Source: Methanosarcinales archaeon | GTDB lineage: Archaea; Halobacteriota; Methanosarcinia; Methanosarcinales; Methanogasteraceae | NCBI GenBank assembly: GCA_030672345.1 | Contig: DAOVGO010000085.1 | Span: 1-5,837 of the forward strand | DNA: 5,837 bases | Reading direction: 5' to 3' | In this document: positions 1 through 5,735 of the stretch, in pieces | How positions within the stretch are numbered: the first letter of the stretch is position 1 | Layout: each line of letters begins with the position of its first letter | Notes under the pieces: generated by a model | The model's database searches: none | Seen by the model: the letters and a program-made list of their open reading frames with translations, nothing else | What the model was told of the DNA's origin: nothing | Position numbers and translations under genes: made by a program

Positions 1-28
1 TCCCTGTTGACAGTCTCGACTGAGACAT
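1..28 (-). CDS. Possible start of a further downstream gene (partial, cut by window edge)
   Basis: An ATG at 28 to 26 opens a frame reading MSQSRLSTG that runs off the window. A GGAG motif (complement of 39-42) lies 10 bases upstream, and the ATG is 17 bases after the ATPase stop, so it is placed like the next gene of the transporter operon. Nine codons are too few to recognise a family. The same bases contain a small inverted repeat (13-26), so this could equally be untranslated sequence. Confidence 0.25.
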
Positions 29-45
29 GATCAATAGTCTCCGGA

Positions 46-813
46 TCAAACCGGCCTCACCGGAACGATATATGGTCTCTCTCCATCGCTCTTCACCAGA
101 GCCTCCACACCATAAGCACGCCTGATGTTCTCGACCGTGAGCACCGATTCAGGATCGCCTGCGGCAAAGATCCTGCCTCCATTCATCATGAGCAGTCTAT
201 CGGTGTATCTCGAAGCAAGGTTGAGATCATGGATCGCAACGATCGCAGAGATCCCTTTCTTCCTCACGATGCCCTTCATGATATCCATCACCTCGAGTTG
301 ATGCCGTATGTCGAGGTTACTTGTCGGTTCATCCAGCAGAAGAACATCTGCTTCCTGTGCAAGCGCCCGTGCGATGAGCACTTTCTGCTGCTGACCTCCG
401 CTGATCTCATTGAAGTCCCTCATGGCAAACTCCATAATCCCGAGCAGTTCCAGTATCTCAATGACCTTATCGATATCCTCTTCGCTGCTCTTCCAGCCAA
501 GATGCGGGCGTCTGCCCATGAGGACGGTATCAAAGACGGTGGCAGGAAAGACGCGTGTCGTGGTCTGGGGGACATAGCCCATCCTCCTTGCAATCTCCAT
601 TCTGGTCATCGTACTGATGTCATTCTCGTCCAGGAGGATGGTTCCTCCTCTTGGTGTCAGGATCCGGTCGATACACCGGATCAGCGTGGATTTGCCGGCG
701 CCGTTCGGACCAACGACTCCGAGCATCTCTGATCGATCCAGGTCCATCGATATCTTCTCGAGAACCGGCGTGCTGTTGTAGCCGAATTCAACGTCTTTTA
801 CCTTTAGTTTCAC
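46..813 (-). CDS. ABC transporter ATP-binding protein, FecE/BtuD type (iron complex or corrinoid import)
   Basis: This is the cytoplasmic ATPase that would power uptake through the permease encoded just upstream. The 255 residues contain every hallmark in order: Walker A GPNGAGKST (35-43), Q-loop glutamine (83, in VPQ), signature ISGGQ (137-141, an I for the usual L), Walker B VLLLDEP (157-163), D-loop SNLD (165-168) and switch histidine H195 (AIHDLN). The length is normal for the FecE/FhuC/BtuD group. The start is GTG at 813; its GTGA overlaps the TGA stop of the permease gene, and an AAGGAGGG ribosome site (complement of 821-828) lies 7 bases upstream inside the permease gene, so the two are translationally coupled. 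The family call is secure. The substrate (ferric complex, corrinoid, haem-like or other metal chelate) cannot be told from an ATPase alone. Confidence 0.95.
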   Translation of the reverse strand: MKLKVKDVEFGYNSTPVLEKISMDLDRSEMLGVVGPNGAGKSTLIRCIDRILTPRGGTILLDENDISTMTRMEIARRMGYVPQTTTRVFPATVFDTVLMGRRPHLGWKSSEEDIDKVIEILELLGIMEFAMRDFNEISGGQQQKVLIARALAQEADVLLLDEPTSNLDIRHQLEVMDIMKGIVRKKGISAIVAIHDLNLASRYTDRLLMMNGGRIFAAGDPESVLTVENIRRAYGVEALVKSDGERPYIVPVRPV

Positions 814-2183
814 CAGTATTCCCTCCTTCGTCTCATTATCAGGTAAAGGAAGAGTGGAGCCCCCATAAATGCAGTTACTGCCCCGACAGGAAGGATTATA
901 GGGGCTATGATCCTTCTTGCCACAAGATCTGCGCTTATCAGCAGTACCGCACCGAGGAGACCTGAAACCGGGAGCACGTACCTGTTGTCGCCTCCGATGG
1001 CAAGCCGTGTCATGTGCGGGGCAACCAGCCCTATGAACCCGATCGTGCCTGTGAAACTGACGATGGTTGCAACGAGGAGCGTCGAGACCAACATGGTAAC
1101 GATTCTGGTGCGCTTCACATTCACACCAAGACTCTTCGCGGTCTCATCTCCAGCACCCATCACGTTCAGGTCCCATGACCTCATCATGAGGAGAGGAGTG
1201 CAGCATGCAAGCGCACCAACTACAATGGTCAGCACGGGCCATGTTGCTTTGTTGAGGTCACCGACCATCCAGAAGACCGCTTCCTTCACAGCCTCTGCCT
1301 CGCCAAAGTACTGGAGTATCGTCGTCATCGCACCAAATAGGTACATCATAGCAATGCCAGCCAGAATCATGGTTTCAGGTGTTGCGCCCTTCCGGCTCGA
1401 TAATCCAAGGATGATAAACGAAACCAGCAGTGCGAATATGAATGCATTCCCTATGATCAAATATTTCCCACCGACGATTCCCGCACCAGCAAGAATTGCA
1501 AGTGAAGCACCGAATCCGGCGCCTGATGAGATTCCAAGCGTATACGGACTTGCAAGCGGATTTCTGAGTACCGCCTGCATCACGCATCCCGCAATGCCGA
1601 GACCGACACCTGCGATGATACCGAGGAAGATTCTGGGGAGCCTGAGATTCCAGACACATACATCTGCAAGCCATGTTGACGCGTGTATGTGAAGCTCGCC
1701 GTTTACCTCTTTAACTTTGAAATCCTTGACTCTGTGATCCGGATCTATATCGCCGCTGATTTTCACGGTCATCTTCTCTGTATCGCGTTCATCACGCGTG
1801 ATTTCGACTTTATTTTCACCAACGCCTTTAATACTGATCTTACCGTCCTCGGATTTGATGATCTCTGCACTTTCCACCCAGACGATGCCATATTCAGCTA
1901 CGAGGTATTGTTTGAGTCTCTCGTTAGCGCTTCCAGGAACTTCGTCCCAGGTGAAGATATACTCTGACTCGAACGTATTCGGGAACGGTTTTCTGAGTAT
2001 CGATGAATATGCGTCCCAGACCGAGAGGTCTGCGGACCCGAGCGATGTGGAAACTCCTGTTATGCCGACGATCAGGGCTGTGAAGAGGAAGATGAATAAT
2101 ATCTTCTTTCCGATGAACTTCTTGTACTGCTCCCGGATCTCGTCCGCGGTTACTGTGTGACTTTCTCCCGTTGTCGTAGCCAT
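810..2183 (-). CDS. ABC transporter permease, FecCD/BtuC family, with a large extracytoplasmic insertion
   Basis: This is the membrane channel subunit of a metal-chelate importer. Numbering from the ATG at 2183 (457 residues), the first membrane helix is about 27-45. The conserved BtuC/FecCD core begins at LRLPR (about 180-184), followed by GCVMQAVLRNPLASPYTLG and ISSGAGFGAS. The cytoplasmic coupling region has GDETAKSLGVN (about 345-355), and FTGTIGFIGLVAPHMTR (about 377-393) is typical of the family. The family is usually about 320-350 residues. The excess lies in a hydrophilic, probably beta-rich block at about 65-175 between helices 1 and 2, on the outer face. A GTG at 2192 would add three residues, but the only good ribosome site, GGAG (complement of 2192-2195), overlaps that codon and sits 8 bases before the ATG at 2183. 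The gene starts 33 bases after the small dockerin gene and overlaps the ATPase start. Confidence 0.93.
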   Translation of the reverse strand: MATTTGESHTVTADEIREQYKKFIGKKILFIFLFTALIVGITGVSTSLGSADLSVWDAYSSILRKPFPNTFESEYIFTWDEVPGSANERLKQYLVAEYGIVWVESAEIIKSEDGKISIKGVGENKVEITRDERDTEKMTVKISGDIDPDHRVKDFKVKEVNGELHIHASTWLADVCVWNLRLPRIFLGIIAGVGLGIAGCVMQAVLRNPLASPYTLGISSGAGFGASLAILAGAGIVGGKYLIIGNAFIFALLVSFIILGLSSRKGATPETMILAGIAMMYLFGAMTTILQYFGEAEAVKEAVFWMVGDLNKATWPVLTIVVGALACCTPLLMMRSWDLNVMGAGDETAKSLGVNVKRTRIVTMLVSTLLVATIVSFTGTIGFIGLVAPHMTRLAIGGDNRYVLPVSGLLGAVLLISADLVARRIIAPIILPVGAVTAFMGAPLFLYLIMRRRREYW

Positions 2184-2191
2184 AATCATCA

Positions 2192-2195
2192 CTCC
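2192..2195 (-). promoter_or_regulatory. Ribosome binding site deciding the permease start
   Basis: The GGAG core (in GATGGAGTGAT) is 8 bases from the ATG at 2183. It overlaps the alternative GTG at 2192 and is only 2 bases from the ATG at 2189, so it favours the shorter protein beginning MATTTGE. Confidence 0.6.
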
Positions 2196-2216
2196 ATCTT
2201 TTCCGTACCCATCGGA

Positions 2217-2651
2217 TCAGACCTTCATGATCTTCTCGATCTTCTCCTTCCAGCCGGCGACATCCTCCATCGTCATCATATCGATCGATCCGCCCTGAAA
2301 GTCGCCCTTCACATCACCCATCCGCTCCTCGATCCAGTCTTCCATCTCGATGTATGCGTTCTTCAGTCCGTCGATCAGCGTCAGTTCCTTCTCCCTCCCA
2401 CGTATGATTAGCTCGATCTGCGTCACATCCTGCATGTTGATCCTGTCATCGTGCTTCGCATCTGCAAGCTGTGTCTGGTCCCCGTATTCGAGGATGATCA
2501 GCTCGGTATAGGTCACATCCTGCATGTTTATCGTGTCGTCCTCATTTGCGTTCCCGAAGATGTCGAGCGTGTAGTCGGATGCTGCTGTCGGCAGCGTACA
2601 GCAGAGCAGCAGCATGATAAGGTTCATTCCGATCAATATGTTTGTTTTCAT
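2217..2651 (-). CDS. Small secreted dockerin-like protein with a CobN-like C-terminal tail (possible deletion fusion)
   Basis: The protein has 144 residues. Residues 1-24 form a signal peptide (hydrophobic core, then PTAAS). Two dockerin-type calcium loops follow at 34-45 (NANEDDTINMQD) and 64-75 (DAKHDDRINMQD), matching the D/N-x-N-x-D-x-x-I-N-x-x-D spacing and lying 30 residues apart. Residues 23-94 match residues 22-93 of the SBP encoded at 4438-5688 at 63 of 72 positions. At ID/G (94/95) the likeness stops. The last 50 residues (LKNAYIEMEDWIEERM, then GDFQGGSID and MTMEDVAGWKEKIEK) are not from a binding protein. They remind me of the extreme C-terminus of archaeal CobN/magnesium-chelatase H proteins, a recollection that needs a search. 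No binding-protein domain is present, so it cannot replace the SBP. TAAGGAGA lies 9 bases before the ATG, and a copy of the SBP promoter is upstream. It heads a likely operon with the permease and ATPase. Confidence 0.85.
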   Translation of the reverse strand: MKTNILIGMNLIMLLLCCTLPTAASDYTLDIFGNANEDDTINMQDVTYTELIILEYGDQTQLADAKHDDRINMQDVTQIELIIRGREKELTLIDGLKNAYIEMEDWIEERMGDVKGDFQGGSIDMMTMEDVAGWKEKIEKIMKV

Positions 2652-2679
2652 TGTATATTATCTCCTTATGGTTTTATTC

Positions 2680-2693
2680 TGTATGATCATACA
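2680..2693. promoter_or_regulatory. Perfect 14-bp palindrome, candidate operator
   Basis: TGTATGATCATACA is its own reverse complement. It lies between the TATA-like element (2696-2706) and the expected transcription start near 2675 of the small dockerin gene, where a repressor would block polymerase. The equivalent bases upstream of the SBP (about 5721-5735) are not palindromic, so the site would serve this promoter only. Confidence 0.4.
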
Positions 2694-2755
2694 CACAATA
2701 TATGTTACATTGCGCGTGTGCATCATAACTTCTTCATCTAGGACTTAAAACTTTC
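2694..2755 (-). promoter_or_regulatory. Promoter region of the small dockerin/permease/ATPase operon
   Basis: Reading the minus strand, GAAAGTTTTAAGT (2755-2743) is followed after exactly 24 bases by a 25-base block (2718-2694) that includes CACGCGC and ATGTAACATATATTGTG. The CATATATTG part is a plausible archaeal TATA box: it would place the transcription start near 2675 and give a leader of about 25 bases. The upstream element could be a regulator site or a BRE/TATA of its own, in which case the 25-base block would be in the leader. Both elements and their spacing recur before the SBP (5736-5797). Confidence 0.6.
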
Positions 2756-2800
2756 TATCAGTGTAGTATCATAAGCCAGCAAGCATCTCACACCTCCCCT

Positions 2801-2896
2801 TCACGTACGCAGCCGCTCAGATATTATGCCGGAGACCTTGTAGGATTCTTTCAAGTATTCTTCTGCCGCCTTTAAAAGAGACACGTCTATATATCT
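2801..2896 (-). other. In-frame open extension beyond the amber stop of the Gate gene
   Basis: Directly after the TAG of the Gate-domain gene the same frame stays open for 31 codons to a TGA at 2803-2801. The text is protein-like: RYIDVSLLKAAEEYLKES then YKVSGIISERLRT, with an amphipathic helical look. Possible explanations are a pyrrolysine/amber readthrough tail, a remnant of another gene, a 27-codon small gene starting with GTG at 2884 (no ribosome site seen), or chance. An open stretch of this length is not rare by chance, and the membrane protein already ends naturally before it. Confidence 0.25.
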
Positions 2897-2898
2897 CT
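2877..2898 (-). terminator. Weak candidate terminator after the SBP-TrmO-Gate operon
   Basis: A short inverted repeat (AGAGA at 2898-2894 and TCTCT at 2881-2877 on the minus strand, 12-base loop) overlaps the Gate stop codon and is followed by a short T run (TTTT). The stem has only 5 pairs and is AT-rich, so the call rests mainly on position between two operons. Confidence 0.25.
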
Positions 2899-3868
2899 AC
2901 ATCATCAGTAAGACCACTATGAATAATACATCAATAGCAAACGTCATAGCAGCATTTATTGCGACAGTCTTGCCCCCCAGCTTGGGACCAAACAGCGATA
3001 CATGCAATGGCAGTGAATGTTTTACAGACCTTGCCGAGAGTGAGACCACAGTGCCAAGCAACAGTGCGATCAGCACTCCGTTTGTAGAGATTAATCCTTC
3101 GCTCAGAAGACCGCCTGCAAGAATTATCCCGGCATAGGAATTCACAACCTCGGTTGCACTGATCAAGGCGACTTCGCTTTCCAATCCCAAAATCTTTGTA
3201 ACAGGATCCAAAATCGCAGAAAAAGACTCGAAAAAGTTCAGTTCAAACGACACTGATACCAGAAACAGGGTGACAAACATCGTGGGCACGATTCTTTTGA
3301 GCATTCTGTATGTGCTATTAGCGCTTTTGTTTAGTGCACCTTCGCCATTCAAAACGGAAGCATCAGGCGGATCAGGACTGGATAGCTGAGGGTTTGATGA
3401 AAAATAAGTGCTTTTTAGCCAGAATCTTGCAAGGATTACTCCGATACAAGATTTCAAGAATGCAGCAAGCCCTACCAGGCAGACATAGATTGTGCCAGTA
3501 GTAAAACCGAGGATAGGAATCACCACGGGTATGAAAAAAGTGAAGAGGTGTGAGAGAATGCTTGGAAAGGAGCTGATCACTGTGGTTACAATAACTTCTC
3601 GTTCAGAGATGATTTTCTCATTCAGTCCATCCACGAGCATGGAATAACCGGTAGTGGTACTGAATGTACATGTTACAACCGATAGAGCAGATATCGTGCT
3701 GATATTCGCTTTAGTGGACAAAGGATTGATGAGCCAGTCAAATTTTTTCATCAACCCGGTATTGACCGCAAAACTCGTCACAAATATGCCTATGGCTATT
3801 ATCGGGACTATTTTTGCCGTATAGTTGGCGGCATAGATCAAAGAGGTGTATGTGATCTCGATAACCAT
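2897..3868 (-). CDS. Nucleoside-recognition (Gate) domain membrane protein
   Basis: This 323-residue integral membrane protein has two related halves. Membrane segments are estimated at 18-38, 93-118, 122-148, 192-210, 232-256, 262-278 and 300-321. A hydrophilic serine/proline-rich cytoplasmic-type linker (about 152-186) separates the halves. The N-terminal half has the FVTSFAVNTGLMKKFDWLI and STTTGYSML patterns, and the C-terminal half has SATEVVNSYAGIILAGGLL. These suggest the PF07670 Gate family, whose archaeal members are uncharacterised permease-like proteins. From memory, M. jannaschii encodes relatives (MJ0871, MJ0880) close to FecBCD-type transporter genes, so the neighbourhood may be recurrent. 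The ATG at 3868 is preceded directly by an in-frame TAA, so no longer start exists. The nearest GGAG is 14 bases away, which is far, suggesting weak or coupled translation. It lies 41 bases after the TrmO-family gene and ends in TAG, the only amber stop in the window. The substrate is unknown. Confidence 0.8.
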   Translation of the reverse strand: MVIEITYTSLIYAANYTAKIVPIIAIGIFVTSFAVNTGLMKKFDWLINPLSTKANISTISALSVVTCTFSTTTGYSMLVDGLNEKIISEREVIVTTVISSFPSILSHLFTFFIPVVIPILGFTTGTIYVCLVGLAAFLKSCIGVILARFWLKSTYFSSNPQLSSPDPPDASVLNGEGALNKSANSTYRMLKRIVPTMFVTLFLVSVSFELNFFESFSAILDPVTKILGLESEVALISATEVVNSYAGIILAGGLLSEGLISTNGVLIALLLGTVVSLSARSVKHSLPLHVSLFGPKLGGKTVAINAAMTFAIDVLFIVVLLMM

Positions 3869-3909
3869 TTAATGCGGTTCTACTCCAATCTTTTCCTTCT
3901 GAGCTCGAT

Positions 3910-4437
3910 TCATCCATCAGCTTCTTCCGTATGTATGTGATGATCTTCTCTTAAGTGCTTTCCAACCCATTCCGGCAGGCTTGCTCCAGGATAGCTGTCA
4001 AAATCCGGAATGTAAGGTTTGATATCCAGAATGGGGGTCTCATTCAGGGCGTCCAGTCCTCTCACCAGGACTCTTCCGCTATCAGGCGAAAAATCCATGA
4101 GTTCCACCACAGATAGACCGATCGGATTGGGTCTCACAGGCATCCTCGTGGCAAAGACCTTCACGTGCGGTGGCTTGTGACTGTGATGGTGCCGATTATG
4201 CTCTGGCATCCTCCACTCACTGGATTTGTGGATCCAGTAAAGGACGATTATGTGGGAATAACCCTCCAGACCACTTATCTTCCCGACGTATTCGGAATTG
4301 AGCGCTATTGTAGAGATATCCTCGTTCCAGCCCTCTTTTCCATGAGGGTGCGGCACTTCATCGAAGTGGTGATATCCTGATTCGACATATCCGATCGGAT
4401 GTAGCGCAAAGCTCTCACGTTGAATATCCGGATCCAT
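3910..4437 (-). CDS. TrmO/UPF0066-family protein (tRNA t6A37 methyltransferase-like), histidine-rich
   Basis: The 175 residues form the single-domain TrmO (TsaA-like, UPF0066) fold. The family start HPIGYVES is at 13-20, ISGLEGYSHIIVLYWIH at 54-70, the SAM-site signature FATRMPVRPNPIGLS at 95-109, and VRGLDALNETPILDIKPYIP at 125-144. Characterised members use S-adenosylmethionine to N6-methylate threonylcarbamoyladenosine at position 37 of tRNA; the archaeal branch is less studied. Seventeen residues are histidine, including a run HNRHHHSHKPPH (80-91) just before the SAM signature and HLREDHHIH near the end (161-169). Bacterial TrmO lacks such a run there as far as I recall. The ATG follows the SBP stop with no gap (TAAATG), with only a weak GGGGT 7 bases upstream, so expression probably depends on the SBP message. 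Sitting between a metal-complex SBP and a Gate protein, it may act in metal or cofactor handling rather than tRNA modification; that is inference. Confidence 0.88.
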   Translation of the reverse strand: MDPDIQRESFALHPIGYVESGYHHFDEVPHPHGKEGWNEDISTIALNSEYVGKISGLEGYSHIIVLYWIHKSSEWRMPEHNRHHHSHKPPHVKVFATRMPVRPNPIGLSVVELMDFSPDSGRVLVRGLDALNETPILDIKPYIPDFDSYPGASLPEWVGKHLREDHHIHTEEADG

Positions 4438-5688
4438 TTAACTTACCCCAGGGCATACAAACACACCATGCTCATCCAGATCGTAGTCCAGCCGCTGAAA
4501 CCTTGTCAGGTACTCCTGATGGAACGCCTCCGGATCCAGATCCTCGAATAAGTCAGGATAGAGCCACTTTGCCATGTATGTGGCACCAACGAAGTTGGCT
4601 GTGCTGCCCACAAGGTCCATATCGATCAAATGTGTCCGGTTCTCCGCAACCGCGGTCATACCATCCCATCCGGAACGGCTCATGATCCGTTCTCTCTCCT
4701 GCCTCATCGCCTCGGGATCGTCTTCCCCGTATCCACAGAGACCGGACTTGCACCGCACGGTCTTTACGATCACATCAGGGTTCTCTTCTATCAACCATTC
4801 CTGATCCACCTCAGCGATCGGTTTTTCAGAGAAACATGGCAGGTCAGCAGCGATATTTACGCCACCTGCTGCCACACATATCTCATGACCTGATGAACCC
4901 GTGGCAAAAGCTCTATAATCCTCGCAATACTCGATATACACCCGTTCTCTGTCGCTCTCTGAAATATCACTCACTCTTTCTCTGATCATTTCATCGATGT
5001 ATTCCTGATAGAAAGTGCAGAACTCCCGGGCGTCCTCCGTATTACCAAGAATGTACCCAAGCATCTGTATATTCTTTGTCATCACTTCCAGTCGTCCCAT
5101 GTCCCAGCAGGTAACTGCGATTGTGTCCGGGAGTTTATCTTCAAGATTGGCTCCCATCGATTTTAATTTACAAGTGCAAACGATGTCCGGATTTAGTTCG
5201 ATGATCCTCTCGAGATCAGGGTTGGACGTTACTCCAGCGGATGGAAGCTTGCTCAACTCAGGAAAGAACGTATTCCTTCTCTTTATGTCTGATGAAACTC
5301 CAACCACCCTCTCCTCGGCTTTTACTATCTTTATAGCCTCGGCGTCAGGGTATGTGAGAACAACTATCCTCTCAACCGGTTTCTTCACAGTAACCGTCCG
5401 ATCAGCAGAATCAATCACTGTAAGCTCCTTCTCCCGACTCAGAATGATCAGTTCAATCTGGGTCACATCCTGCATGTTGATCCTATCATCATACTTTGCA
5501 TCGGAAAGCTCTGTTCTGTCCCTGTATTCGAGGATGATCAGTTCGGTATAGGTCACATCCTGCATGTTTATCGTGTCGTCCTCGTTTGCATTCCCGAAGA
5601 TTCCGAGCGTGTAATCGGATGCTGCTGCGGGGAGCGCAAGCAGCAGCAAACATAAGGCTACTCCAGCCAATATTCTATTCATTATCAT
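4438..5688 (-). CDS. Secreted metal-complex substrate-binding protein with N-terminal dockerin pair
   Basis: The 416-residue protein captures ligand outside the cell for the FecCD/FecE-type importer. Residues 1-23 form a signal peptide (LPAAAS junction) with no lipobox. Dockerin-type calcium loops lie at 33-44 (NANEDDTINMQD) and 63-74 (DAKYDDRINMQD). The PF01497 binding domain spans about 107-360: it opens with DRTVTVKKPVERIVVL, then NPDLERIIELNPDIVC (156-171), GHEICVAAGGVNIAADL (267-283) and VDQEWLIEENPDVIV (294-308), all standard for FepB/BtuF-like proteins. The mature part has ten cysteines (171, 173, 194, 224, 255, 271, 285, 313, 318, 412), many for a secreted protein. There is no C-terminal membrane helix, so the dockerin may be what tethers it. 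Of the ATGs at 5688 and 5682, the first is 8 bases from a strong GGAGGT site. It heads the SBP-TrmO-Gate run, and its dockerin half is duplicated at 2217-2651. Confidence 0.92.
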   Translation of the reverse strand: MIMNRILAGVALCLLLLALPAAASDYTLGIFGNANEDDTINMQDVTYTELIILEYRDRTELSDAKYDDRINMQDVTQIELIILSREKELTVIDSADRTVTVKKPVERIVVLTYPDAEAIKIVKAEERVVGVSSDIKRRNTFFPELSKLPSAGVTSNPDLERIIELNPDIVCTCKLKSMGANLEDKLPDTIAVTCWDMGRLEVMTKNIQMLGYILGNTEDAREFCTFYQEYIDEMIRERVSDISESDRERVYIEYCEDYRAFATGSSGHEICVAAGGVNIAADLPCFSEKPIAEVDQEWLIEENPDVIVKTVRCKSGLCGYGEDDPEAMRQERERIMSRSGWDGMTAVAENRTHLIDMDLVGSTANFVGATYMAKWLYPDLFEDLDPEAFHQEYLTRFQRLDYDLDEHGVFVCPGVS

Positions 5689-5696
5689 TGTGTAGT

Positions 5697-5705
5697 ACCT
5701 CCTTA
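5697..5705 (-). promoter_or_regulatory. Strong ribosome binding site of the SBP gene
   Basis: TAAGGAGGT is close to a full complement of the archaeal 16S rRNA 3' end. It is 8 bases before the ATG at 5688 and 14 before the ATG at 5682, which supports the earlier start. Confidence 0.75.
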
Positions 5706-5735
5706 TGGCAGACTTTTACTCTATGTAGTTATATG

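Larger units (their letters stand above)
2370..2755. repeat. Paralogous segment, copy 1 (promoter, signal peptide, dockerin pair)
   Basis: This stretch corresponds to 5410-5797. It covers the regulatory elements, ribosome site, signal peptide and both dockerin loops. Likeness ends abruptly on the downstream side at codon 94 of the small dockerin gene. On the upstream side a weaker likeness continues toward 2800. The second codon positions and most third positions agree through the dockerin part, while the signal-peptide part has drifted more. Confidence 0.85.

Noticed and set aside
13..26. Inverted repeat GTCTC-GACT-GAGAC after the ATPase gene, considered as a terminator
   Set aside because: The stem is only 5 bp, no T run follows on the minus strand, and a plausible start codon for another gene overlaps it.
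907..1692. Long open frame on the plus strand opposite the permease, plus similar plus-strand frames at 229-732 and 5015-5551
   Set aside because: They lie antisense to genes with unmistakable family motifs, have no good ribosome sites, and their translations are low-complexity shadows rich in Ser, Thr, Pro or Cys.
2217..2651. Small dockerin gene considered as a frameshifted pseudogene of the SBP
   Set aside because: The sequence after codon 94 does not match any SBP frame that I can see and forms a coherent charged tail ending in a proper stop, so an in-frame fusion or distinct gene fits better than a frameshift.
2769..2799. Very strong ribosome site (GGGGAGGTG) followed by ATG and a five-codon frame MLAGL on the minus strand
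   Set aside because: It could be a leader peptide, but it lies upstream of the predicted promoter of the next gene, and the matching region near the SBP (after 5797) does not keep the ATG or the frame. Probably chance or a gene remnant.
2652..2896. The 245-base intergenic gap was checked for tRNA-like folds, CRISPR-type repeats and insertion-sequence ends
   Set aside because: No cloverleaf, spaced repeats or terminal inverted repeats with target duplications were visible. Promoter elements and the in-frame tail account for most of it.
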